A stretch of DNA of 18,170 nucleotides, from contig CALICC010000042.1 in NCBI GenBank assembly GCA_938049325.1, positions 1 to 18,170 on the forward strand, read 5' to 3'. Source of the DNA: an uncultured Ilumatobacter sp. (GTDB taxonomy: Bacteria > Actinomycetota > Acidimicrobiia > Acidimicrobiales > Ilumatobacteraceae). The translations under genes and the position numbers were made by a program. Shown piece after piece: positions 1-6,057 of this stretch (the stretch's first letter is position 1; each line of letters starts with the position of its first letter). The notes under the pieces were generated by a model. It did no database searches. It was not told the origin of the DNA and saw only the letters and a program-made list of their open reading frames with translations.

Positions 1-204
1 GACGCAGCGCGAGTGAGCGGTACGACCGTCACGCCACTCGGCACCATCGCCACCACAACTGAGTACGACGATCCCTACTATCTCGCCGGACCCCTCTCCC
101 TCGAACTCGAAGCGACCGTGCCAGGAGTCGTGGCGCTGCTGTACCGCGACGTGGACCCAGATGACGGCGCCCTCGCAACGTTCTGGCGGGTCTTCTACTC
201 CTGA
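1..204 (+). CDS. 3' end of an unrecognised protein (partial)
   Basis: The reading frame is open from the first base of the window and stops at 202-204, so this is the C-terminal 67 residues of a gene that begins upstream. An in-frame GTG at 13 exists, but nothing marks it as the true start. The piece is acidic and rich in Thr, Asp and Tyr, with alternating hydrophobic stretches (LSLELEATVPGVVALLYRDV) that suggest beta strands. No transmembrane segment or known motif is visible. It reads in the same direction as radA, 162 bp away, with a long inverted repeat between them. I do not recognise the family. It is counted as coding mainly from its open frame at the window edge and its high-GC third positions. 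Confidence 0.5.
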   Translation, partial: DAARVSGTTVTPLGTIATTTEYDDPYYLAGPLSLELEATVPGVVALLYRDVDPDDGALATFWRVFYS

Positions 205-253
205 CGGTCCACTGTCGCCTGCGCACCAACGCTCGAAGTCCGCAGCGCCGCGG

Positions 254-316
254 CACACCCCTTCTCTGGGCGATCCGCGACCTCGACGGTGCACAAACGC
301 CCAGAGAAGGGGTGTG
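254..316. repeat. Perfect 19-bp inverted repeat upstream of radA
   Basis: The left arm is CACACCCCTTCTCTGGGCG (254-272). The right arm is its exact reverse complement at 298-316, with a 25-nt loop between. No T-run follows on either strand. It lies 50 nt after the stop of the upstream gene, so it may act as a terminator, but its arms are long for that. The outer word CACACCCCT occurs again in direct orientation at 341-349, inside the putative radA promoter. Confidence 0.8.
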
Positions 317-354
317 GGGGCTCGGTATCGCGAACGCTGACACACCCCTATGCG

Positions 355-360
355 CATGAT
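355..360 (+). promoter_or_regulatory. Putative -10 element of radA (leaderless)
   Basis: CATGAT ends 6 nt before the ATG at 367, the spacing expected if transcription starts at or next to the start codon. No Shine-Dalgarno sequence is visible between them. The hexamer has the NANNNT form rather than TANNNT, so this is one of the weaker examples of the pattern seen across the window. Confidence 0.4.
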
Positions 361-366
361 GTCGCC

Positions 367-1761
367 ATGGGATCGAAGGTCAAAACCACGTTCGCGTGCA
401 CCGAGTGCGGCGCGCAGAGCCCCAAGTGGGCGGGGCGCTGCAACGAATGCGGCGATTGGAACACGCTGGTCGAAGAGTTGGTCGGCGGCTCCGATCCTGC
501 CGACGCTCCCCTGGCACCCAGCAAGCGTTCTGGCCCGGTTCGTATCGGTGACGTCTCGACCTCGAGCGCACGTCCGGTCTCAACGGGGATCGACGAACTC
601 GACACGGTGCTCGGTGGAGGTCTGGTCGCCGGCTCGGTCACGTTGCTCGGTGGCGAACCAGGCATCGGCAAGAGCACGTTGTTGCTGCAGCTCGCAGCCG
701 CTCGTACCGGCACCACGTTGTATGTGAGCGCCGAGGAAAGTGCACAGCAGGTACGCATCCGCGGTGAGCGACTGGGCGCAATGCGACCCGATCTGTGGCT
801 ACACGCCGAAACGTCACTCCCCCACGTCATCAGGGCGATCGACGAAACCGAGCCCGAGCTGGTGATCATCGACTCGATCCAGACCATCGCCGACCCCGAA
901 CTCTCGTCTGCGCCCGGCAGCGTCGGTCAGGTCCGCGGCTGCGCGCACCGCTTGGTGACCGAAGCGAAAGACCGCAACATCGCCGTCGTTCTCGTCGGCC
1001 ACGTCACCAAAGAAGGCAGCCTCGCCGGACCGCGTGTGCTCGAACACGTCGTCGACACCGTGCTGCAGTTCGAAGGCGACCGTCATCACGCGTTGCGTCT
1101 TCTCCGAGCGGTCAAGCATCGCTTCGGCCCCACGAACGAACTCGGCCTGTTCGAAATGGTCGGCGAGGGCCTTGTCGCCGTGCCTGACCCGTCCACCATG
1201 TTCCTCGCCGACCGCCGCACCGGCGTCGCCGGATCGGCGGTCGTACCGACGATGGAAGGCAAGCGCCCGATCGTTGTCGAGTTGCAGGCGCTCACCACCG
1301 ACAGCGTGCCGAACGTGCCCAGTCGGCGCAGTGCACAGGGGATCGACGGCGGGCGACTCTCGATGTTGATGGCGGTGCTCGGACGGCGCGGCCGACTTCC
1401 CGTCGGCGAACAAGACGTGTACGCGTCGGCAGCTGGCGGCGCACGCTTGAACGAGCCGGGGCTCGATCTCGGGATCTGTCTTTCGGTTGCGAGCGCGATG
1501 TGCGACACGCCGCTTCCGGCCGACCTCGCCATGTTCGGCGAAGTCGGGCTGGGTGGCGAAGTCCGGCAGGTGAGCCACGCTCAGCGACGCGTCACCGAGG
1601 CTGCCCGGCTCGGATTCCGCCGCGTCGTCGTGCCCGCCAAGTCACCGGATCCCGCTGATGAACTCGACGGACAGGTCACGCTGCTGCGCGTGAACACACT
1701 CGTCGAAGCGCTGCGCGCCGCAGGGCTCGATGCTTCGGCGAGCGGCCTACGCGCAGTCTGA
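367..1761 (+). CDS. radA: DNA repair protein RadA (Sms), branch-migration ATPase
   Basis: RadA is a RecA-like hexameric ATPase that extends heteroduplex and drives branch migration during recombinational repair. The 464-residue protein has the full family layout. A C4 zinc finger comes first (C11, C14, C25, C28). The RecA-like core follows, with Walker A GEPGIGKS at 96-103 and a hydrophobic Walker B-like strand LVIIDSIQT. The RadA signature near 250-254 reads KHRFG where the family usually has KNRFG. A C-terminal Lon-protease-like domain includes RLNEPGLDLGICLSVASA. The frame stays open upstream to 289, but ATG 367 puts the zinc finger at the usual distance from the N terminus and has a -10-like hexamer 6 nt before it. 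Downstream come a secreted protein gene and disA. RadA and DisA are often neighbours and functionally linked. The identification is very secure. Confidence 0.96.
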   Translation: MGSKVKTTFACTECGAQSPKWAGRCNECGDWNTLVEELVGGSDPADAPLAPSKRSGPVRIGDVSTSSARPVSTGIDELDTVLGGGLVAGSVTLLGGEPGIGKSTLLLQLAAARTGTTLYVSAEESAQQVRIRGERLGAMRPDLWLHAETSLPHVIRAIDETEPELVIIDSIQTIADPELSSAPGSVGQVRGCAHRLVTEAKDRNIAVVLVGHVTKEGSLAGPRVLEHVVDTVLQFEGDRHHALRLLRAVKHRFGPTNELGLFEMVGEGLVAVPDPSTMFLADRRTGVAGSAVVPTMEGKRPIVVELQALTTDSVPNVPSRRSAQGIDGGRLSMLMAVLGRRGRLPVGEQDVYASAAGGARLNEPGLDLGICLSVASAMCDTPLPADLAMFGEVGLGGEVRQVSHAQRRVTEAARLGFRRVVVPAKSPDPADELDGQVTLLRVNTLVEALRAAGLDASASGLRAV

Positions 1762-1847
1762 ACACACTTTGACCGACCAGATCGCGAGCCCCGGCTACTC
1801 TCGACGTCAGCTCGGCGTCTCCCACGTGACATCCAACCGAATTTCAT

Positions 1848-1852
1848 GGAGG
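1848..1852 (+). promoter_or_regulatory. Shine-Dalgarno site of the secreted protein gene
   Basis: GGAGG lies 4 nt before ATG 1857. It is the only strong ribosome-binding site in the window and fixes this start. A TACTCT hexamer at 1796-1801 could be the -10, giving a leader of about 50 nt. TTGACC at 1769-1774 lies 21 nt before it, which is long for a -35 partner, so the promoter is uncertain. Confidence 0.7.
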
Positions 1853-1856
1853 AACC

Positions 1857-2690
1857 ATGAGTCGACGTGTAGCCATCGCGACGGTCGCCGCGATCACCAG
1901 CGTTGTTGTACCTGGCACCGCGAACGCGCAGGTCACCGATCCACCGGTGGTGACCATCACGTCGGTCGAAGATGTTCGCCCGGGCGACACCGTCACCGTC
2001 ACATACGACCCAACGCTCGAGATTCCTGACGGCGACCCCGCACTCGGCACCACGGTCACACCGCGACACTTCGTCGGCATCTGCGACGCCGATCTCACCG
2101 AGCTCTTCGAGATCCGGAGCTCTTCGTGTGCCGGCGTCGATCTCGACATCGGGTCGGGCACCGTCGAGATTCCGATCGAACGATTCATTGACGATGCCGG
2201 CCGCCCGCTCGACTGTGTCGCTGCGGAGTTCGGATGTGTCGTCGGCTACTTCTACGGCTACGACGCAGCGTCCGACGATGGCGGGTTCGACATCATCGCG
2301 CTACACACAGCGGTCTTTCCGATCGCGTACGCCCAAGAGGAGTCGATCAACGAAGGTGCACCGGTCGCACCCGCGGGCCAGCCGGTCTCGATCGAAACCG
2401 TCGGCAGCCCCACCCGTCTCGACGGAGCCGTTGCTTTTGCGATGGTCTGCGGCCTCGACGGCGGGGGCCTCGAGACGATGTTCTGCGACCCCGACGTCGG
2501 CTCCGTCGAGGTCGACTTCGACGGTGCGTTCAGTGGCTCGATCAACATGCCAACCAGAATCGCCAACGGTGACGCGACGCAAGACTGCACCGTCGGTCGC
2601 GGCTGCATCATCGTCTTCGCCGTCATCGACCTCGATCTGCAACCGCTGTACGGATCCGGCCAATGGGTTCGAGCACTCCTCGACGGCTAA
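1857..2690 (+). CDS. Secreted protein with two neocarzinostatin-like modules
   Basis: The 277-residue protein starts with a signal peptide: basic MSRR, a hydrophobic core, and a likely cut after TANA (residue 24). The mature part looks like two diverged copies of one beta-sandwich module. Module 1 (about 27-150) begins VTITSVEDVRPGDTVTVTY and has Cys 76/91 and 120/127. Module 2 (about 175-277) begins VSIETVGSP and has Cys 198/210 and 244/250. In each, a wide Cys pair is followed by a short C-x5-6-C pair just before a hydrophobic strand (CVVGYF, CIIVFAV). That pattern resembles the neocarzinostatin/macromomycin fold, which has two disulfides and a DC-x4-C-strand motif. Those proteins carry enediyne chromophores, but many actinobacterial relatives have no known ligand, and no enediyne genes are nearby. 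It sits between radA and disA. The family assignment is by motif reading only; another Ig-like fold is possible. Confidence 0.6.
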   Translation: MSRRVAIATVAAITSVVVPGTANAQVTDPPVVTITSVEDVRPGDTVTVTYDPTLEIPDGDPALGTTVTPRHFVGICDADLTELFEIRSSSCAGVDLDIGSGTVEIPIERFIDDAGRPLDCVAAEFGCVVGYFYGYDAASDDGGFDIIALHTAVFPIAYAQEESINEGAPVAPAGQPVSIETVGSPTRLDGAVAFAMVCGLDGGGLETMFCDPDVGSVEVDFDGAFSGSINMPTRIANGDATQDCTVGRGCIIVFAVIDLDLQPLYGSGQWVRALLDG

Positions 2691-2704
2691 CGCTTCAGCA
2701 AACC

Positions 2705-2759
2705 GCCGGCGCGTGTCATGTGCCCTGGAACCACATGCCATCTCGGGCGTCGTGCCGGC
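2705..2759 (+). terminator. Two-tier hairpin between the secreted-protein gene and disA
   Basis: The outer stem pairs GCCGGCGCG (2705-2713) with CGTGCCGGC (2751-2759): nine pairs, one of them G-U. The inner stem pairs CATGTG (2717-2722) with CACATG (2732-2737). No U-tract follows, as is common for hairpin terminators in high-GC bacteria. It starts 14 nt after the stop codon at 2690 and reaches into the expected -35 region of disA, so it may also influence that promoter. Confidence 0.5.
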
Positions 2760-2770
2760 TGACCCCGAAC

Positions 2771-2776
2771 TAGACT
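2771..2776 (+). promoter_or_regulatory. Putative -10 element of disA (leaderless)
   Basis: TAGACT fits the actinobacterial TANNNT -10 form and ends 6 nt before ATG 2783. No Shine-Dalgarno sequence is present, so a leaderless transcript starting at the ATG is likely. Confidence 0.6.
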
Positions 2777-2782
2777 TGGGTC

Positions 2783-3859
2783 ATGGAGGCCCGATATCAG
2801 AGCGCCAACGAGGACATGCGCAACGCGCTTGCTCGCGTCGCTCCCGGAACGCCACTCCGCGACGGCATCGAGCGCGTCGTCCGGGCCCAAGCCGGAGCGC
2901 TGCTCGTGATCGACGACAGCGCCGATGTCTTGTCGATCTGCTCGGGCGGCTTCCTCGTCGATGCGCCCTACAGCCCGCAGCGACTGTCCGAACTCGCCAA
3001 GATGGACGGCGCGATCATCATCTCGAGTGATGGCGGACGTATCGCACGCGCCAACGTCCACCTAGTTCCTGACCCCACTGTTCCCACAAGCGAAACCGGC
3101 ACCCGTCACCGCACGGCCGAACGCGTCGCACGTTCACTCGGCGTACCGGTGGTATCGGCCAGCGAGGAGATGGGCGTCATCAACGTGTACGCAGGTGGCG
3201 GCAAGCGCCAGCTCCAAGAGATCGGTCGGCTGCTCGAACGCGCCAACCAGGCACTCCAAACGCTCGAGCGTTACAAGAAGCGACTTGACGACTCGATTGC
3301 CAAACTCACCGCTGCCGAGGTCGAAGATGTCGCCACCCTGCGCGATGCTGCGGCGGTCGTCCAGCGCGGCGAGATGGTCCATCGGATCGCTGACGAGATC
3401 GAAACCATGATCGTCGAGCTCGGCGTCGACGCCCGGCTCCTGCGGTTGCAGCTCGACGAGTTGTACGGGGAGATCGACGACGAACTCGAACTCGTGGTGG
3501 CCGACTACGTCGCAGACCACGACGCATCGAAGAGTGTGCTCGCGCTGATGTCACGTGTCACCGACGACGAAATTCACGACCTGCGCTTGGCGGCGGCGTG
3601 CCTGAAGGGTGTCGAGGAGGTCGACGACCTGGACGAATCGGTCACCCCGCGCGGCTTGCGGGTTCTCAATCGCACACATCGCTTGTCACACGACTCCGCG
3701 GCAGCGATCGCCGATCATTTCGACGGGTTGTCGAAGCTTCAGCGAGCAACCATCGCCGACATCTCAGCCGTCGATGGGATCGACGAGCTGACCGCGGCTG
3801 AAGTACGCGAGACACTCACCCGCGTGACCGAGTCGGCGATTCTCGACCAGTACAACTAG
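2783..3859 (+). CDS. disA: DNA integrity scanning protein DisA, diadenylate cyclase
   Basis: DisA is an octameric diadenylate cyclase that makes cyclic di-AMP from two ATP and reduces this activity at branched DNA, often in partnership with RadA. The 358-residue length is typical. The DAC domain (about 10-145) carries both signatures: KMDGA with the DGA at 75-77, and RHRTA at 108-112. A helical linker follows (ERANQALQTLERYKKRL). The C-terminal part is the helix-hairpin-helix DNA-binding domain. Its hairpin reads VDGIDELTA (G332-I333-D334) where relatives usually have GIG, so the second Gly is replaced by Asp. The start has a TAGACT -10 six nt upstream. The gene is cotranscribable with radA in direction but appears to have its own promoter. 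A HAD phosphatase gene converges from the other side. The identification is very secure. Confidence 0.95.
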   Translation: MEARYQSANEDMRNALARVAPGTPLRDGIERVVRAQAGALLVIDDSADVLSICSGGFLVDAPYSPQRLSELAKMDGAIIISSDGGRIARANVHLVPDPTVPTSETGTRHRTAERVARSLGVPVVSASEEMGVINVYAGGGKRQLQEIGRLLERANQALQTLERYKKRLDDSIAKLTAAEVEDVATLRDAAAVVQRGEMVHRIADEIETMIVELGVDARLLRLQLDELYGEIDDELELVVADYVADHDASKSVLALMSRVTDDEIHDLRLAAACLKGVEEVDDLDESVTPRGLRVLNRTHRLSHDSAAAIADHFDGLSKLQRATIADISAVDGIDELTAAEVRETLTRVTESAILDQYN

Positions 3860-3880
3860 CCGCGCCGACGTTCGCCCGTC

Positions 3881-3905
3881 AGGTCGGGTCAGGTCAGGTC
3901 AGGTC
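3881..3905. repeat. Five tandem copies of the 5-mer (A/G)GGTC
   Basis: The units read AGGTC, GGGTC, AGGTC, AGGTC, AGGTC. The array covers the 3' end and stop codon of the minus-strand HAD gene (stop at 3894-3896) and part of the short gap after disA. Because five is not a multiple of three, changes in copy number would shift the end of the HAD protein. Confidence 0.8.
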
Positions 3906-4532
3906 GGCGAGCGTGACACCGTCGAGTGACTCGATGATGGTCAACCCCGGCCGCGGGTCGACGTTGACCACGTGCGGCACTGCCACCGTCCGACACCCAG
4001 CAGCGAACGCCGACGCCACTCCGGTAGGCGAGTCTTCGATGGCCAGGCAGTCAGCAGGCGCAACACCCACGAGGGCCGCAGCCGCCAAATACGAGTCGGG
4101 TGCGGGTTTACCGCTGTCGATCTCGTCGCCGGTGATCGACCCGACGAACACGTCGGCGGGCGCCTCGGCGAGCACCGCTTCTGCGAAACGGCGCCACGAC
4201 ATCGTGACCAGCACGCACGGAAGCCCGGCGTCACGCGCCTCGATCAACAGCTCACGCGCTCCGGGTCGCCACGGCAGATGTTCACGGCACCGGGCGATCA
4301 CGGCGTCGAGCAGCCGATCGACGATCGCCTCGGGCTCGAGATCGACACCACCGCGATCGCGAAGTTCGATCGCCGCGTCGATCAAGTCGAAGCCGACGAC
4401 CGAGTGAGCGTCATCGGCCGTCCACGTGCCACCGAACTCCTCGACAAGCGCAAGTTCACTCGCGATCCAGTACGGCTCGGAGTCGACGATCGTCCCGTCC
4501 ATGTCGATCAGCAGTGCCCGAATGTCGCTCAC
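3894..4532 (-). CDS. HAD-superfamily phosphatase (beta-phosphoglucomutase-like)
   Basis: This 212-residue protein has all four motifs of haloacid dehalogenase hydrolases, which cleave phosphate monoesters through an aspartyl-phosphate. Motif I is DMDGT (D10 and D12), motif II is the Ser/Thr region VTMS, motif III is the Lys in SGKPAPDSY, and motif IV is IEDSPTGVASAFAAG. The helical cap between motifs I and II places it in the subclass that includes beta-phosphoglucomutase and sugar-phosphate phosphatases. The substrate cannot be read from sequence. The frame extends to a GTG at 4556, but GTG 4532 puts motif I at the usual position and has a CAGACT -10 seven nt upstream. It converges on disA, and its stop lies within a tandem 5-mer repeat. 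The ccr gene lies upstream on the same strand, with a hairpin between them. Confidence 0.85.
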   Translation of the reverse strand: MSDIRALLIDMDGTIVDSEPYWIASELALVEEFGGTWTADDAHSVVGFDLIDAAIELRDRGGVDLEPEAIVDRLLDAVIARCREHLPWRPGARELLIEARDAGLPCVLVTMSWRRFAEAVLAEAPADVFVGSITGDEIDSGKPAPDSYLAAAALVGVAPADCLAIEDSPTGVASAFAAGCRTVAVPHVVNVDPRPGLTIIESLDGVTLADLT

Positions 4533-4539
4533 GCGCGGC

Positions 4540-4545
4540 AGTCTG
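4540..4545 (-). promoter_or_regulatory. Putative -10 element of the HAD phosphatase gene (leaderless)
   Basis: On the minus strand the hexamer reads CAGACT and ends 7 nt before GTG 4532. It has the NANNNT form. It supports the shorter start of the HAD protein. Confidence 0.4.
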
Positions 4546-4571
4546 GCGCGCGCCACACCGCTTTACTCCCG

Positions 4572-4602
4572 CAACCCTCGACGATCGAGAAGGCGAGGGT
4601 TG
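4572..4602 (-). terminator. Hairpin terminator after ccr
   Basis: CAACCCTCG (4572-4580) is a perfect 9-bp complement of CGAGGGTTG (4594-4602), with a 13-nt loop. On the minus strand it begins 2 nt after the ccr stop codon (4605-4607). An alternative small stem CTCG/CGAG shares the first arm. No U-tract follows. Confidence 0.65.
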
Positions 4603-4604
4603 GA

Positions 4605-5939
4605 TCAGCTGCGGAAGACGGTGATCTTGTCTTCGCCGATTGCCTCGCGACGCTCGGGGTCGTCGATGCCCTGACCTTCGCCGGGGGCGAGGCACAGCAC
4701 TCCGAGCTTTCCTTCGGCTTTGTTGTGGTGGACGGCCAGTGCCGCCTCGCCCACCTGATCGAGCGAGTACGTGTCGGTCAGGAGCGGCTGCAGGCGACCA
4801 TCGCACAGCGCCTTGTTGGCAGCCCAGGACTCGGCGTAGTTCGCGAAGTGCGACGACACGAGCTTTTTCAACTTCATCCAGAAGTGGCGGTTGTCGAACT
4901 CCACCATGTAGCCGGACGTCGCGGCGCAGGTGACGACCGTGCCGCCACGCTTGGCAGCGAAGATCGAGGCGCCCATGGTCGAACGACCCGGGTGCTCGAA
5001 CACGATGTCGACGTCTTCCCCCTGGTTCAGTGCGCGGATGTCCTTGCCGAAGCGACGCCATTCCTTCTCGTCCTGCGTGTGCTCGTCTGACCAGAACTGG
5101 TAGTTCGCCGCCTTGCGGTCGATGACGGCCTCGCAGCCCATCTTGTTCAGCATCGCTGCACGCTCCGGCGACGAGACGACGCCGATGGGCGTGCCACCAC
5201 CGTTGAGCACGTACTGCACGGCGTAGCCGCCGATACCGCCGGTTGCTCCCCAGATCAAGACGCTGTCGCCCTGTTTCATGCGGGCGCCGTTGTCGCTGAC
5301 GAGCATGCGGTACGAGGTCGAGTTGCACAGACCGTTGACGGCCGACTCTTCCCACGTCAGGTGCGTGGGCTTGGGCATCAGCTGGTTGGCCTTCACGATC
5401 GACAGGTCGGCGAGACCACCGAAGTTCGTCTCGAATCCCCAGATGCGCTGGTTGGCAGCGAGCATCGAGTCGTCGTGAGCCGACGGGTCTTGGTCGTCGA
5501 CGTGGTTGCACTGGACGGTGACGCGGTCGCCAGGCTTCCAGTTGCGCACAGCCGCGCCGACACGAAGCACGACACCCGAGGCATCGGAGCCGACGATGTG
5601 CTCGTCGCGCTGGTGGCGGGCGGCGAACTCGCTCTCACGGGCCAACCGGTCGAGGAACCCGAAAGTCGGCAGCGGCTCGAAGATCGACGTCCAGACCGTG
5701 TTGAAGTTGATGCTCGACGCCATCACCGCGATGTACACCTCGTCGGGAGCGAGCTCCGGTGTGCGCACCTCGTCGACGTGCAGCGACTTGCGCGGGTCCT
5801 TGTCCCACGACTCGACGCCTTCGAACATCGCTGCTTCGTCGCGCTTGACGTACGCCGCCCGGTAGCTCTCGGGGATGGGGAGGTTGGCGATGTCTTCGCC
5901 ACTCGCGCCGGACTGGATCGCTTCGAGAATCTGCTCCAT
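4605..5939 (-). CDS. ccr: Crotonyl-CoA carboxylase/reductase
   Basis: Ccr reduces crotonyl-CoA with NADPH and carboxylates it with CO2 to give ethylmalonyl-CoA. It is the key enzyme of the ethylmalonyl-CoA pathway and also supplies polyketide extender units. The 444-residue protein is a medium-chain dehydrogenase/reductase. It has a GroES-like N-terminal part and a Rossmann motif GATGGIGG (231-238). The residues known to hold CO2 in the Kitasatospora enzyme (N81, F170, E171, H365) align, with an offset of one, to N80 (SSINFN), F169-E170 (WGFET) and H364 (SSHFANYAE). All four are kept, which separates it from plain enoyl reductases. The start ATG has a TAGCTT -10 six nt upstream. It is divergent from a thiolase that could feed the same pathway. 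The symbol ccrA is also used. Confidence 0.95.
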   Translation of the reverse strand: MEQILEAIQSGASGEDIANLPIPESYRAAYVKRDEAAMFEGVESWDKDPRKSLHVDEVRTPELAPDEVYIAVMASSINFNTVWTSIFEPLPTFGFLDRLARESEFAARHQRDEHIVGSDASGVVLRVGAAVRNWKPGDRVTVQCNHVDDQDPSAHDDSMLAANQRIWGFETNFGGLADLSIVKANQLMPKPTHLTWEESAVNGLCNSTSYRMLVSDNGARMKQGDSVLIWGATGGIGGYAVQYVLNGGGTPIGVVSSPERAAMLNKMGCEAVIDRKAANYQFWSDEHTQDEKEWRRFGKDIRALNQGEDVDIVFEHPGRSTMGASIFAAKRGGTVVTCAATSGYMVEFDNRHFWMKLKKLVSSHFANYAESWAANKALCDGRLQPLLTDTYSLDQVGEAALAVHHNKAEGKLGVLCLAPGEGQGIDDPERREAIGEDKITVFRS

Positions 5940-5945
5940 GCCCCG

Positions 5946-5951
5946 AAGCTA
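5946..5951 (-). promoter_or_regulatory. Putative -10 element of ccr (leaderless)
   Basis: On the minus strand the hexamer reads TAGCTT and ends 6 nt before the ccr ATG (5939). It overlaps a 10-nt word GCTACCGATG (5948-5957) that recurs with one change at the -10 of the divergent thiolase gene. Confidence 0.55.
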
Positions 5952-6045
5952 CCGATGGGTAACCCCGTCAGCCAAGCCGACGGCTCGTTCATCGCGCCGA
6001 CCGTGACCAACGCCTCAGCTTTGTTACCACCGGGTAGAGCGCGGC

Positions 6046-6051
6046 TACCGT
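6046..6051 (+). promoter_or_regulatory. Putative -10 element of the thiolase gene (leaderless)
   Basis: TACCGT ends 6 nt before ATG 6058. TTGTTA at 6021-6026 lies 19 nt upstream and could be the -35. The hexamer overlaps the repeated word GCTACCGTTG (6044-6053). Confidence 0.6.
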
Positions 6052-6057
6052 TGACAC

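Noticed and set aside
814..1578. Open frame of 254 codons opposite radA
   Set aside because: It is antisense to the RadA core, and its composition matches a codon-shadow protein.
3972..5090. Long open frame (372 codons) on the plus strand opposite the HAD and ccr genes
   Set aside because: It spans two well-identified minus-strand genes and their terminator. The product has no recognisable domain.
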